Source of the DNA: Erysipelotrichaceae bacterium
Lineage (GTDB): Bacteria > Bacillota_I > Bacilli_A > Erysipelotrichales > Erysipelotrichaceae
Direction: 5' to 3'
Assembly (NCBI GenBank): GCA_015058955.1
Contig: SVBJ01000007.1
Location: 1-64,000 of the forward strand
Length of the DNA stretch: 64,000 nt
In this document: positions 43,550 to 52,829 of the stretch, in pieces
Layout of the letters: every line of letters begins with the position of its first letter
How positions within the stretch are numbered: the stretch's first letter is position 1
Made by a program: the position numbers and the translations under genes
Notes under the pieces: generated by a model
What the model was told of the DNA's origin: nothing
Seen by the model: the letters and a program-made list of their open reading frames with translations, nothing else
Databases searched by the model: none

Positions 43550-44124
43550 ATACATCACACAGATTTCTGCTGGTTGCCCTGATCAGGGATGATCAGCTGA
43601 TTGACCATGTTCAGCTGGAATGCTTCAAGCATCAGTCTGAATATCTGATACCTCAGGTCAGCGAACTGCTGGAGCGCCATCAGCTGGAAGTCAATGACAT
43701 TGACAGCTGGGTGGTAACCAGAGGACCAGGCAGCTATACCGGCGTCAGGATCGGCATGACCATGGTAAAAGTCATCGGATCCATCATGAACAAGGATGTT
43801 TATACCTTAAGCACACTGCAGCTTTATGCCGGTCTGAAGGATACCTATGTCATCATGGATGCCAGAGCCAGAAGAGTGTATGCGGGACGTTATAACAACG
43901 GTCAGCCGCTGTTTGAGGATACGGTAATGACTAACGAGGAAATGGCCAGGATCATTGAAGCAGGTGATCCGGTCATCGGCGATCTGCACCTGTTTGACAG
44001 GGAAGACAGCTATGATGATCTGGCTGAGCATTTCCTGCAGCTTAAGCCGTTCTGGCAGAAGGTGGAAAACGTTGATCTGATGGCTCCGGTCTATCTCAAG
44101 GACAGCGAGGAGTATCTGAAGTGA
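43531..44124 (+). CDS. tsaB: tRNA t6A-modification protein TsaB
   Basis: A 197-residue ASKHA-fold protein, the dimerisation partner of TsaD in t6A synthesis. It opens with YTVGIDTSHRFLLVALI (residues 2-18) and contains VTRGPGSYTGVRIG (about 62-75), which is the family hallmark. It is shorter than TsaD and lacks the metal-binding His motif, as expected. Its ribosome site GAGGAGGTAATC lies in the tsaE reading frame. Overlaps rimI by 4 bases. Confidence 0.95.
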   Translation: MYTVGIDTSHRFLLVALIRDDQLIDHVQLECFKHQSEYLIPQVSELLERHQLEVNDIDSWVVTRGPGSYTGVRIGMTMVKVIGSIMNKDVYTLSTLQLYAGLKDTYVIMDARARRVYAGRYNNGQPLFEDTVMTNEEMARIIEAGDPVIGDLHLFDREDSYDDLAEHFLQLKPFWQKVENVDLMAPVYLKDSEEYLK

Positions 44125-44549
44125 TCAGAAAGATGAAAAGAACGGACCTTAATGAGGTCCTGGAAATAGAAAACAGGAGTTTCAAGACTCCCTGGACCAG
44201 ACAGCAGTATGAGTATGAGATGTATGACAATCCATATGCTCATCTGTGGGTCCTGGAAGAAGACGGAAAGGTGATCGGCTACTATGATCTGTGGATCATG
44301 TTTGAAAATGCAGACATTGCCAGCATTGCCGTGGATGTGCCTTACCGTCATAAGGGCTATGGTGAACAGCTGATGAATCATCTGGAACTGCAGGCTCTTA
44401 AGGCCGGATGTGAAAACATCGGCCTGGAAGTGAGGGTATCCAACCGGGATGCCATCAGATTATATGAAAGACATGACTTCTTCATCATTGCGACCCGTAA
44501 GGATTATTACAAGGATGAAGACGGATACAGAATGATGAAAGGAATCTGA
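44121..44549 (+). CDS. rimI: Ribosomal-protein-alanine N-acetyltransferase RimI
   Basis: A 142-residue GNAT protein that acetylates the N-terminal Ala of ribosomal protein S18 and related targets. NRSFKTPWTRQQYEYEM (about residues 17-33), ASIAVDVPYRHKGYGEQLMNHLE with the acetyl-CoA R/Q-x-x-G-x-G (about 63-85) and EVRVSNRDAIRLYERHDF (about 101-118) are typical. It starts at a GTG (44121) after GAGGAG. It is placed between tsaB and tsaD, a frequent bacterial arrangement. Confidence 0.93.
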   Translation: MIRKMKRTDLNEVLEIENRSFKTPWTRQQYEYEMYDNPYAHLWVLEEDGKVIGYYDLWIMFENADIASIAVDVPYRHKGYGEQLMNHLELQALKAGCENIGLEVRVSNRDAIRLYERHDFFIIATRKDYYKDEDGYRMMKGI

Positions 44550-44550
44550 A

Positions 44551-45555
44551 ATGAAGGATACGGTAATACTGGCACTGGAAAGCAGCTGTGACGAGACAGC
44601 CTGTGCCCTGGTAAGAAACGGCAATGAAATACTGTCATCAAAGGTGGCAAGTCAGATCGACGTGCACACTCTTTACGGTGGCGTTGTCCCGGAAGTAGCC
44701 AGCCGCATTCACATTGAGAACATTTCCATCATTATCAAAGAAGCTCTGGAAGAGGCAAAGATGGGTGTGGAAGACGTTGATGCCATTGCGGTTACCGTGG
44801 GCCCGGGACTGATCGGATCCCTGCATGTCGGGGTTCTGGCCGCCAAGACTCTGGCTCTGGCTTATCATAAGCCGCTGGTTCCGGTTCAGCATCTGACCGG
44901 CCACATCTATGCCAATGCCTTTGTGGATAAGCTGCAGTTCCCGTTACTGGCTCTGGTTGTCTCCGGAGGCCATACCGAACTGGTTCTGATGAAGGAAGAC
45001 TATGACTTTAAAGTAATTGGAACGACTCAGGATGATGCCGTGGGCGAAGCCTATGACAAAGTAGCCCGCGTACTGGGTCTGGGATATCCGGGCGGTCCGA
45101 TCATTGATAAGATGGCTAAGGAAGGAACACCGCGTTATCCGTTACCGCGTATTCATACTGATGAACCTCTTGATTTTTCCTTCTCGGGATTAAAGAGCGC
45201 GGTCATGCAGAGCATCAGGAGACTGGAAAGAAACGGTGAGGAATTAAATGTTGCCGACATGTGTGCCAGCTTCCAGGAAACAGCCCTGAAAGTATTATGG
45301 TCCAGAGTGTCGCTGGCCTTACAGCAGTATGATGTCAGACAGCTCATTCTGGCAGGGGGCGTGGCAGCCAATTCCCGTTTAAGAGAGATCACTGAACAGG
45401 AAATGAAGAAATATCCTGACAAGACCTGTATCATCCCGCCGATCAAATACTGTACCGACAATGCCGCCATGATCGGTGCCAGCGGATATATTGCTTATAA
45501 AAAAGGCATCTTTGCCGAGCTTGACATCGAAGCAAATTCATCATTAGAAATGTAA
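44551..45555 (+). CDS. tsaD: tRNA N6-threonylcarbamoyladenosine transferase TsaD
   Basis: A 334-residue ASKHA protein, the catalytic subunit of the t6A complex. It opens with LALESSCDETACALV (residues 6-20). The metal site is in SRIHIENI (about 51-58) and QHLTGHIYAN (about 112-121), and the nucleotide-binding regions are VVSGGHTEL (about 134-142), GEAYDKVARVLGLGYPGGP (about 165-183) and LAGGVAANSRLRE (about 268-280). Ends the t6A operon, after which rex has its own promoter. Confidence 0.96.
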   Translation: MKDTVILALESSCDETACALVRNGNEILSSKVASQIDVHTLYGGVVPEVASRIHIENISIIIKEALEEAKMGVEDVDAIAVTVGPGLIGSLHVGVLAAKTLALAYHKPLVPVQHLTGHIYANAFVDKLQFPLLALVVSGGHTELVLMKEDYDFKVIGTTQDDAVGEAYDKVARVLGLGYPGGPIIDKMAKEGTPRYPLPRIHTDEPLDFSFSGLKSAVMQSIRRLERNGEELNVADMCASFQETALKVLWSRVSLALQQYDVRQLILAGGVAANSRLREITEQEMKKYPDKTCIIPPIKYCTDNAAMIGASGYIAYKKGIFAELDIEANSSLEM

Positions 45556-45582
45556 AAAAAGCCCTTAAATACTGCGAAAAAG

Positions 45583-45591
45583 TGATATAAT
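45583..45591 (+). promoter_or_regulatory. Extended -10 promoter of rex
   Basis: TGATATAAT (TATAAT at 45586-45591 with TGA extension). Rex starts 20 bp downstream behind a GGGGGG ribosome site. The -35 is not recognisable. Confidence 0.5.
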
Positions 45592-45611
45592 GACAGTTAA
45601 GGGGGGTTTGT

Positions 45612-46262
45612 ATGCAACCGTATAAAGTAGTTCCAAAAGCTACAACCCAAAGATATCCTATATATCTTAAAGCCTTAAGAAAATTGCAGTCACAAGGGGT
45701 AAAAAAAGTTCTATCGTCTGAACTCTCTGAGCTAGTCGACATAGCTTCAACAACAATAAGAAGAGATATGTCGTTCATTGGCTGTCTGGGCAAGCAGGGT
45801 TATGGCTACGATGTTGACAGACTGATTAAGGTTTTCAATGAAAAGTTGGGAACCGGTTTTGATGAAAAGATTATCCTTATTGGGGTGGGTAATCTGGGTC
45901 ATGCACTACTCAATTACAACAGATGGGATTATGTTGTCGGAGAAATCGTAATGGCTTTCGACAAGAATCCTAATTTAGTTGGTGAAATCATGAACGTTCC
46001 AGTGTATCATATAGATGAACTAGAAGAAAAGATTCCGAAGGACTGCAGAATTGCGATCCTTACCGCATCAAGCGATGTCCAGAACATCGCCGACAGACTC
46101 TATAAATGCGGAGTGGTAGGTCTGATTGACTTTACTCACACGCACTTCAAGGTTCCTAAGGGAATGATCCTGAAGGAAATCGACATTGTTTCAAATATCC
46201 AGGAACTGGTATTTGAAACCAACACCATCAGCAAGCTTAAAAAGGCTGAGAACGGAAACTGA
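45612..46262 (+). CDS. rex: Redox-sensing transcriptional repressor Rex
   Basis: A 216-residue Rex repressor that senses the NADH/NAD+ ratio and controls fermentation and respiration genes. The N-terminal winged-helix contains LRKLQSQGVKKVLSSELSELVDIASTTIRRDMSFIG (about residues 20-55, DNA-recognition helix near the end). The Rossmann domain has IGVGNLGHAL (about 95-104) and AIVAFDKN-like MAFDKNPNLVGE. The C-terminal helix is the swapped dimer helix. Rex operators elsewhere were not found by eye. Confidence 0.95.
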   Translation: MQPYKVVPKATTQRYPIYLKALRKLQSQGVKKVLSSELSELVDIASTTIRRDMSFIGCLGKQGYGYDVDRLIKVFNEKLGTGFDEKIILIGVGNLGHALLNYNRWDYVVGEIVMAFDKNPNLVGEIMNVPVYHIDELEEKIPKDCRIAILTASSDVQNIADRLYKCGVVGLIDFTHTHFKVPKGMILKEIDIVSNIQELVFETNTISKLKKAENGN

Positions 46263-46274
46263 TTTATCAGAACA

Positions 46275-46452
46275 ACCGTACAGAGAGGAATCGAGGGTGA
46301 GAAGATTCCGGGTTGAGATAAGTCGGAACGCTCCGTGAGCCGGACCGGAGAAATCAAGTAGACGGTCCCGTACGCAGGCGTTAACTGTCAGAGACCAAAA
46401 GAGGATGGTACCGCGTTAACTGAACGCTCCTTTGCGGAGCGTTTTATTATTT
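46275..46452 (+). promoter_or_regulatory. T-box riboswitch controlling asnS
   Basis: Downstream of a Stem I-like region, AGAGGATGGTACCGCG (46400-46415) matches the T-box, followed by a terminator AACGCTCC/GGAGCGTT (46423-46430 and 46436-46443) plus TTTATTATTTT. Uncharged tRNA pairs with the specifier codon and stabilises the antiterminator, raising expression. AAC at 46327-46329 is a candidate specifier for Asn, which I could not confirm by folding. Confidence 0.88.
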
Positions 46453-46468
46453 TATAGGAGGAAAGAAC

Positions 46469-47851
46469 ATGTTTGAATTTATGACGATCAGAGAGCTTTA
46501 CGAAATGGTAAATGCCAAAGACTCCATGCATCTGGATGGCATGGATTATGTTCAGCTGCAGGGCTGGGTCAGGACTAACCGCAATAACGGGTCAGTCGGT
46601 TTCATTGCCCTCAATGACGGAACATATTTCAGAAACTGCCAGCTGGTATACACTCCGGCATTAGCTAATTTTGATGAAATATCCAAGTGCCTTACCGGAG
46701 CAGCTCTGACTGTCACCGGTAAGTTCAAGCTGACTCCGGAAATGCAGCAGCCTTTTGAACTGGAGCTGACTGAAGCAGTAGTTGAAGGCATCTGCACTCC
46801 TGATTATCCTTTACAGAAGAAGAGACACTCATTTGAGTACTTAAGAGACATTGCTCACTTAAGACCTCGTACCAATACCTTCTCAGCAGTATTCAGAGTA
46901 AGAAGCGTACTGGCCATGGCTCTGCATGAATTCTTCCAGGATCAGGGCTTTGTCTATGTCCATACACCTATCATTACCGGAAACGATGCGGAAGGAGCAG
47001 GTGAGGTATTCACCGTTACCACCAGAAATGACGGCAAGTATGATGAGGACTTCTTCGGCAAGCATGCTTGCCTGACCGTATCAGGCCAGCTGCATGTTGA
47101 GGCTTATGCCCTGGCCTTCAGAGATGTCTATACCTTCGGACCTACCTTCAGAGCTGAGAACTCAAATACCAAGAAGCATGCTAACGAATTCTGGATGTGC
47201 GAACCGGAAATTGCCTTTGCCGATCTGGAAGATGACATGAACCTGATGGAAGACATGGTCAAATACTGCATCAACTACGTCTTTGAGAACTGTCCGGAAG
47301 AAATGAAGTTCTTCAATCAGATGATCGATAAGACTCTGATAGAAAGACTGCAGCATGTTCTGGCCACACCGTTTGTCAGAATGGAATACAGCGAAGCCGT
47401 TGAAAGACTGAAGGCAGTGGAAGACAGATTTGAGAACAAGGCCTTCTGGGGCATGGATATCCAGACCGAACATGAAAAGTATCTGACTGAAGAAGTTTGC
47501 CACGGTCCGGTATTCGTCATGAACTATCCTAAGGAAGCCAAGGTTTTCTACATGAGACTCAATGACGACAATAAGACAGTTGCCGCTACTGACCTGTTGA
47601 TGCCGGTAGTTGGTGAACTGTGCGGCGGCTCTCAGAGAGAGGAAAGATACGATGTACTGCTTGAAAGAATGCACGAAATGCATGTTCCGGTAGAATCATT
47701 GCAGTGGTATCTTGACTTAAGAAAGTACGGCTGCTGCAAGCATGCCGGTTTCGGTGTCGGATTTGAAAGACTGTTAATGTATCTGACAGGCATGGAAAAC
47801 ATCAGGGACGTTCTCTCTTATCCAAGAACTCCGAGAAACCTGGATTTCTAA
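46469..47851 (+). CDS. asnS: Asparaginyl-tRNA synthetase
   Basis: A 460-residue class IIb synthetase that charges tRNA-Asn. An N-terminal OB-fold anticodon domain ([24 protein letters not shown], about residues 29-52) is followed by the catalytic core. Motif 2 includes [30 protein letters not shown] (about 215-244) and motif 3 is [21 protein letters not shown] (about 421-441). The absence of an aspartyl-type insertion and the family's FRAENS motif fit AsnRS. The upstream T-box also points to a tRNA synthetase. Strong AGGAGGAAAGAAC site. Confidence 0.96.
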   Translation: MFEFMTIRELYEMVNAKDSMHLDGMDYVQLQGWVRTNRNNGSVGFIALNDGTYFRNCQLVYTPALANFDEISKCLTGAALTVTGKFKLTPEMQQPFELELTEAVVEGICTPDYPLQKKRHSFEYLRDIAHLRPRTNTFSAVFRVRSVLAMALHEFFQDQGFVYVHTPIITGNDAEGAGEVFTVTTRNDGKYDEDFFGKHACLTVSGQLHVEAYALAFRDVYTFGPTFRAENSNTKKHANEFWMCEPEIAFADLEDDMNLMEDMVKYCINYVFENCPEEMKFFNQMIDKTLIERLQHVLATPFVRMEYSEAVERLKAVEDRFENKAFWGMDIQTEHEKYLTEEVCHGPVFVMNYPKEAKVFYMRLNDDNKTVAATDLLMPVVGELCGGSQREERYDVLLERMHEMHVPVESLQWYLDLRKYGCCKHAGFGVGFERLLMYLTGMENIRDVLSYPRTPRNLDF

Positions 47852-47880
47852 AATACAACACATATTACGGAGAATTAAAA

Positions 47881-47912
47881 AGCTCAGTACTTCTCAGTAC
47901 TGAGCTATTTTT
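47881..47912. terminator. Bidirectional intrinsic terminator
   Basis: AGCTCAGTACT (47881-47891), loop TCTC, AGTACTGAGCT (47896-47906), flanked by A-runs and T-runs. It separates asnS from the convergent regulator. Confidence 0.92.
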
Positions 47913-47924
47913 CTATGGCTTGCT

Positions 47925-48638
47925 TTATGGGTAACCCCTGGTCAGGATTTTCCAGTTACCCCAGTAATCCTCCATGATGATCCATTGCCAACCGTATAAG
48001 GTGTGCCTGCTCCATGCTCCGCCTCCGTTAAGAGGTGATATGAATCTGGAATTCACCACAATGCAGTCCCTGTAAGGTACCCCTGACTGGTAAGCGTTTC
48101 TGGTAAGAAGTTCATTGTAAGATACTTCATCACCAGCATATTCAAGCTCAAGCATTTTGCAGCCATCTGCCTTCATGGCAGTAAAATCCTCAAGCACTAG
48201 ATTGAAGGCTGTTTCTATTTCTTCGCGGCTGTGATTTTCTGAATAACCGTAATGTATTTTCAATGGTCTTAGATTATACTGATAACCGATAATCCGGGCA
48301 TATAGTATCGCTAACACAGCCCGGAAACCCAGAATGCCGGCAATTACGGCTTTTGTTTTCTGCGCAGATGACACCGTTATGGCCGTTTCAATGGTTTTGC
48401 TGGCCTGCTCTGGGGTATATGTATCAACGTTTTTCCTGCATTCGATCAGTTCGACCAGAGACAGATCAAGAACCTCAGCCAGATCTCTGAGCTTTGAGAT
48501 TTCAGGAAGACATAATCCTCGTTCCCACTTGCTGATGGCTGAAGTAGTGACATGTATCTTTCCGGCGAGTTCACCCTGAGTCATGTTTTTGTATTTGCGC
48601 TGCCGTTGAAGAAACTGACCGAACTTTACAGGATCCAT
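47925..48638 (-). CDS. XRE-family regulator with membrane helix and C-terminal sensor-like domain
   Basis: A 237-residue protein. Residues about 8-62 form an XRE/HTH_3 domain (MTQGELAGKIHVTTSAISKWERGLCLPEISKLRDLAEVL). A hydrophobic segment about residues 95-117 (VIAGILGFRAVLAILYARIIG) is a probable membrane anchor. The C-terminal 110 residues (with FNLVLEDFTAMKADGC and WSRHTLYGWQWIIMEDYWGNWKI) would lie outside the membrane or in the cytoplasm. I do not recognise them. The ATG follows GGAGGTCAGTCT. A one-component regulator reacting to an envelope signal is plausible. It has its own promoter. Confidence 0.75.
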   Translation of the reverse strand: MDPVKFGQFLQRQRKYKNMTQGELAGKIHVTTSAISKWERGLCLPEISKLRDLAEVLDLSLVELIECRKNVDTYTPEQASKTIETAITVSSAQKTKAVIAGILGFRAVLAILYARIIGYQYNLRPLKIHYGYSENHSREEIETAFNLVLEDFTAMKADGCKMLELEYAGDEVSYNELLTRNAYQSGVPYRDCIVVNSRFISPLNGGGAWSRHTLYGWQWIIMEDYWGNWKILTRGYP

Positions 48639-48656
48639 AGACTGACCTCCATTCTA

Positions 48657-48686
48657 ATTATAGGGCGAAGGACCGCGGTTTATCAA
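48657..48686 (-). promoter_or_regulatory. Promoter of the XRE-family regulator
   Basis: On the reverse strand TTGATA (48681-48686), 18-bp spacer, TATAAT (48657-48662). Confidence 0.55.
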
Positions 48687-48810
48687 ACGACCTGTGGTTG
48701 AACAGGCAGATGGTGTTTCTTTTTGCATAAATGAGAGGTTAAAAAGTTCACTAATAGAGTTTATTCTGTTGTATAATTAAATATAAAGAAAAATCTGGAG
48801 GTGTTTTGTC

Positions 48811-50109
48811 ATGGCAAAAAAGAGAAAAATCAGATATGACAGACTGATACCGCTGGCAATTCTGGCTTTGCTGGTAGTTTATCTGATCTTATCACTGCTG
48901 ATACATCTGCTGTTTGGCGGCGGTAAGGACAACAAGAAGGATGAAAAGATTTATACTTTATGTAATCTGAGCGCAAAGAAGACACTGGCTCTGGTAAACA
49001 AGGAAGACAGACAGAATGTCGCCATGCTGAAGGACTATAACTTCTATGGTGAATCCATGAATCTTTACTATGATGTCTATAACCGTGAAATGAGCAGTGA
49101 GAAGACTCTTGACGGACAGACCCTCGCTCTGATTGACATGTGTTCCGGTGAGGAAACCAAGTTGACCATGTCCAGAGAAGTAGACAGAGGAATTGACATC
49201 GGATCTCTGAAGCCTGGCTTCTATGCTGTATATACGGTATCTGAAGACGGATTTCATACCAGACTGTATTTTGAAAAGTCCATCTATTCCGACAACATCG
49301 TTCATTCAGTAACCAGAAACGGCAAGCGTACGACAGTTGAACTGATCGCCAATAAGAAACTGTTCGATGCCGAAGGTGCTGAAGAGTCAGTTCTGGATCA
49401 GGCTTATCTGTATCTTAAGGTCACCTCCGAAGATGTAGATCTGGCCAATGAGACCGAATATGACGTTGCCATTGTCACAGCCCCAGCCCTGACAACGGAA
49501 GGCGTTTCTCTGGTAGGTGAGGAATACAATGGCTATGTTGAAGCCAAGGAACTCTGGGATGTTGCCGAAAAGCTGAAACAGAATCTGGAAGCCTATGACC
49601 TCAAGGTCATCATGCTCAAGGATGAATTTGATCAGAACATTATGTACTATGGTACCGGCGGTGTTGCTTATAAAGCTTATAAATCAGGTGTCAAGAATCT
49701 GATTTATCTGGATATGACAACAGATGACAATTACATTGAAACAGTTTACTCTTCATACTGCTCTGAGCGGCTGGCCAGAAGTATCTATGAGGAACTGGTC
49801 GAAATCGGTTTATATGAAGGCGGAGAACTGGCCCAGTCATATCAGGAAACTGACGGAGACGGCGGTCCGGTCGATGAAGCCTATGAAATCAGAGAGACCG
49901 GCGGCAAGGTCATAGGTGCCGCTACCTATTCTGAGTATTCAAGGCAGAACTCTTCCTTTGCCTTAAACAACATTCATGGCATCAACACTGTCAAGATCGT
50001 TACCTCCAATATCTGGAGCAGTGCATCCATGGAAAAGTGGACTCAGTGCAAGGACAGAGTTGCTGAAGCCATTACGAAAGGATACATCAATTTCCTTAAC
50101 CATCAATAG
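48811..50109 (+). CDS. Membrane-anchored envelope protein of unknown function
   Basis: A 432-residue protein with one membrane anchor (about residues 12-34, after a basic N-terminus) and a large extracellular part. The middle looks beta-rich. Residues about 240-430 carry AEKLKQNLEAYDLKVIMLKDE and later SSYCSERLARSIYEELVEIGL, which recall the helix-strand plan of the N-acetylmuramoyl-L-alanine amidase (Amidase_3) fold. However, I find no clear HGG zinc motif or catalytic Glu, so a degenerate amidase or another fold is possible. It lies just upstream of the ABC-F gene with an 8-bp gap. Confidence 0.6.
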   Translation: MAKKRKIRYDRLIPLAILALLVVYLILSLLIHLLFGGGKDNKKDEKIYTLCNLSAKKTLALVNKEDRQNVAMLKDYNFYGESMNLYYDVYNREMSSEKTLDGQTLALIDMCSGEETKLTMSREVDRGIDIGSLKPGFYAVYTVSEDGFHTRLYFEKSIYSDNIVHSVTRNGKRTTVELIANKKLFDAEGAEESVLDQAYLYLKVTSEDVDLANETEYDVAIVTAPALTTEGVSLVGEEYNGYVEAKELWDVAEKLKQNLEAYDLKVIMLKDEFDQNIMYYGTGGVAYKAYKSGVKNLIYLDMTTDDNYIETVYSSYCSERLARSIYEELVEIGLYEGGELAQSYQETDGDGGPVDEAYEIRETGGKVIGAATYSEYSRQNSSFALNNIHGINTVKIVTSNIWSSASMEKWTQCKDRVAEAITKGYINFLNHQ

Positions 50110-50117
50110 GAGTTAAT

Positions 50118-51968
50118 ATGTTATTACAGGTCAATAACGGTACCAAGGACTTTCGGGGTGAGGTACTGTTTGAAGACATCAATTTTGAAATAAAGGAAGG
50201 CCGTAAAATCGCGGTTATCGGCCGCAACGGCTGTGGAAAGACTACTTTGCTGAAGGTCATAAGTGGTCTTTTAATGTTGGATAAGGGTACTGTTACCAGA
50301 AGCTCCGGTATTTCCATCGGTTATCTTTCCCAGACGGCTTTTGAAGATGAAAGCCTGACGGTGGAACAGGAATTCAACAAGACTTACAGCCATGTGCTGG
50401 AAGCGAGAAAAAGGATGGAAGAGCTGGCCAGAAAACTGGAACAGGAATACGATGAAGACATCTTTGAGCAGTATTCCCATTACCAGCAGATCTTTGAATC
50501 TGGTAATGGCTACAACTACAATCAGGAACAGGTGACTCTTTTCAGCAAGTTCGGTTTTGACATCGAAGACCTGCAGCGTCCTCTGAACACCTTTTCCGGT
50601 GGGCAGAAGACCAAGATCGCCTTTGTCAGACTGTTACTGCAGAAGCCTGATCTATTGTTACTGGACGAACCGACCAACCACCTTGACGTTACCACGATAG
50701 AATGGCTGGAAGGTTATCTGCAGAAATATCCAAGCGCCATCGTCATCGTGTCACATGACCGTATGTTCATCGATCATGTGGCCTCTGAAATATATGAGTT
50801 TGAGTTTGGAAAGCTTAATCATTTCGTTGGAAACTATTCTTCCTACATGGAGGAAAAGAAGAAGTCATTTGCGATCCAGCAGTCAGCATACCGCCGTCAG
50901 CAGCGGGAAATAGAAAGGCTGAGTGCTCAAATCGAAAAGTTCCGCTACAAGAAGGAAAAGGCTGCCTTTGCCCAGAGCAAGATCAAGTATCTGGAAAGAA
51001 TGGAACGCATAGAAAAGCCGCGTGAGGACAAGAAGAACTTCAAGCTGCGCTTTGAACCTAAATTAAGAGGCGGCGCCAGTGTGCTGACCGTTGATAACCT
51101 GACCATCGGCTACGATACCCCACTATGCACGGTTGACTTTCAGGTCAGAAACGGTCAGAGACTTGGCATTATCGGACCTAACGGATTAGGGAAAAGTACA
51201 TTGTTAAAGACTCTGATAGGACAGGTAGAACCGCTGGGCGGGGAATACATGTACGGTCATCAGATCGAAATTGGATACTTTGACCAGCAGCTGGCGGAAT
51301 TCACGACAGATAATACTGTTCTGGAAGAACTGTGGAATGAATTCCCGGAATATGATCATACTGCCATCAGAAAGATCTTGGGTCAGTTCATGTTCACGGC
51401 TGATGACGTCTATAAGGCCTGCAACATCCTGTCAGGGGGAGAAAAGGTCAGACTGTCCCTGGCCAAGCTGATGCTTTCCGGCAGCAATCTTCTGATCCTA
51501 GACGAACCGACCAATCATCTGGATATCCCGGGAAAGGAAGCTCTGGAAGATGCTCTGCTGGAGTATACGGGAACCGTAATATTCGTTTCCCATGACCGTT
51601 ATTTTGTCCGCAAACTGGCTACGGCCATCCTGCGAATTGAGGCGGAAAATACCCGGTATTATCCTCTGAACTATGATGAATATCAAGATAAGCTGAACGG
51701 AAGATATGTTGAAGTGACCTCAGAAAAGGAAGTGGAAGCAGAACCCGTTTCTCAGGCCAAGCTGCAGCGTCAGAATGCCAAGAAAACCGTATTACTGGAA
51801 AAAAAGATTGCCAGATGTGAAGAAGAACTGGAAAAACTGCGTGAACTGCGCTGGGATCCTGAGTATTATCAGGACAGCCGCAAGATGGCCCGGCTGGAAG
51901 ATCAGATAGATGAAAAGCACAATGAAATAGACAGACTGATGAAGGAGTGGGAAGAGTGTGCCGGATAA
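50118..51968 (+). CDS. ABC-F family ATPase
   Basis: A 616-residue soluble protein with two NBDs. NBD1 has Walker A GRNGCGKTTLLK (about residues 34-45) and signature FSGGQKTKIAF with LLLDEPTNHLD. NBD2 has GPNGLGKSTLLK (about 353-364), LSGGEKVRLSL and LILDEPTNHLD. The linker between (about 230-310) is the alpha-helical P-site tRNA interaction motif, and the C-terminal 70 residues form a coiled coil. ABC-F proteins act on ribosomes, some giving resistance to antibiotics. It has no membrane segments. The downstream peptidase gene starts inside its end. Confidence 0.94.
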   Translation: MLLQVNNGTKDFRGEVLFEDINFEIKEGRKIAVIGRNGCGKTTLLKVISGLLMLDKGTVTRSSGISIGYLSQTAFEDESLTVEQEFNKTYSHVLEARKRMEELARKLEQEYDEDIFEQYSHYQQIFESGNGYNYNQEQVTLFSKFGFDIEDLQRPLNTFSGGQKTKIAFVRLLLQKPDLLLLDEPTNHLDVTTIEWLEGYLQKYPSAIVIVSHDRMFIDHVASEIYEFEFGKLNHFVGNYSSYMEEKKKSFAIQQSAYRRQQREIERLSAQIEKFRYKKEKAAFAQSKIKYLERMERIEKPREDKKNFKLRFEPKLRGGASVLTVDNLTIGYDTPLCTVDFQVRNGQRLGIIGPNGLGKSTLLKTLIGQVEPLGGEYMYGHQIEIGYFDQQLAEFTTDNTVLEELWNEFPEYDHTAIRKILGQFMFTADDVYKACNILSGGEKVRLSLAKLMLSGSNLLILDEPTNHLDIPGKEALEDALLEYTGTVIFVSHDRYFVRKLATAILRIEAENTRYYPLNYDEYQDKLNGRYVEVTSEKEVEAEPVSQAKLQRQNAKKTVLLEKKIARCEEELEKLRELRWDPEYYQDSRKMARLEDQIDEKHNEIDRLMKEWEECAG

Positions 51969-52656
51969 TAAGGATTACATACAGTACGGTGACTACCGCA
52001 TCAAGATAAACCGCAGATTAGGCGCCAGAAGAACGACTCTGAAGGTGTCGGCTTCAGGTATAACCATTACTACTTCTCTTTTTGAACCGCGTTACCGTCT
52101 GGAGCGGTTTGTTGAGGATAATGAGGAATTTTTGCACAGGGCTACCCGGAAACTGGAAGCCAGAAAGAAGAAATCAGCCCTCATCGATTTTACTCAGAGT
52201 TCGAAAGGTTATCTGCTGGGAAATCCCGTTGACATCGTCATCACTGAAAAACCGCAGTCCAAGTGCTACCTGGAAGGGGATGTCCTTTACATCGAAGGCC
52301 CTTCCGTAAACGCCAGACAGACGGTTTTCAAGAGATTTGCTCAGAGAATACTGGATAACTTTATTGACCAGTTCCGTTATGAACTGCTTTATCCGGTTCC
52401 CGACTATACTCTGAAATACCGCTTCTACAAGTCCAGATGGGGCTGCTGCATCAAAAATGATAAGGAGCAGCGCAGAGAGATCGTCATGAACTACTGGTGC
52501 GTTGCCATGCCCCGTGAAGCAATAAGATACATCTTCCATCATGAACTGGCTCATTTATGGGTCAGCAATCATCAGAAGGAATTCTACCGGCATCTGGCTG
52601 TTCTGCTGCCTGACTATAAGAAAGGGCAGAAGATCAGCAAGGAATACATGATATAG
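51958..52656 (+). CDS. YgjP-like metallopeptidase
   Basis: A 232-residue protein of the DUF45/YgjP family, with zinc motif HHELAHLWVSNHQKEFY (about residues 195-211), HExxH plus a third ligand downstream. The N-terminal YGDYRIKINRRLGARRTTLKVS is typical. YgjP-type proteins are related to WLM/SprT peptidases and their physiological targets are mostly unknown. It begins at GTG (51958), 10 bp after AAGGAG, overlapping the ABC-F gene by 11 bases, so translational coupling is likely. Confidence 0.85.
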   Translation: MPDNKDYIQYGDYRIKINRRLGARRTTLKVSASGITITTSLFEPRYRLERFVEDNEEFLHRATRKLEARKKKSALIDFTQSSKGYLLGNPVDIVITEKPQSKCYLEGDVLYIEGPSVNARQTVFKRFAQRILDNFIDQFRYELLYPVPDYTLKYRFYKSRWGCCIKNDKEQRREIVMNYWCVAMPREAIRYIFHHELAHLWVSNHQKEFYRHLAVLLPDYKKGQKISKEYMI

Positions 52657-52694
52657 AAACCTGATATAAAAAGAATTATTATGATGTAAAACTG

Positions 52695-52722
52695 TTGAAA
52701 TCGGTTTTTTATATGGTATACT
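52695..52722 (+). promoter_or_regulatory. Promoter of the beta-glucoside PTS operon
   Basis: TTGAAA (52695-52700), 16-bp spacer, TATACT (52717-52722) with the TGG extension. Confidence 0.65.
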
Positions 52723-52732
52723 TTCCTTGTAA

Positions 52733-52798
52733 AAGGCTTGTTATCGAAAGAGCAATACCTGTCAAAACATATTATTGTTTTTGGCAGGTTTTATTTTT
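52733..52798 (+). promoter_or_regulatory. Ribonucleic antiterminator (RAT) and overlapping terminator
   Basis: AAGGCTTGTTATCGAAAGAG followed by CAATACCT (52733-52760) resembles a LicT/BglG RAT, a short stem with asymmetric internal loops. Its 3' end CCT overlaps the 5' arm of an intrinsic terminator, CCTGTC (52758-52763) with GGCAGG (about 52783-52788) and a T-rich run to 52798. Binding of the antiterminator stabilises the RAT and lets polymerase read through. A second copy of GAGCAATACCT follows at 52799. Confidence 0.78.
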
Positions 52799-52829
52799 GA
52801 GCAATACCTTTTCGAAATGAGGAGGCTTT

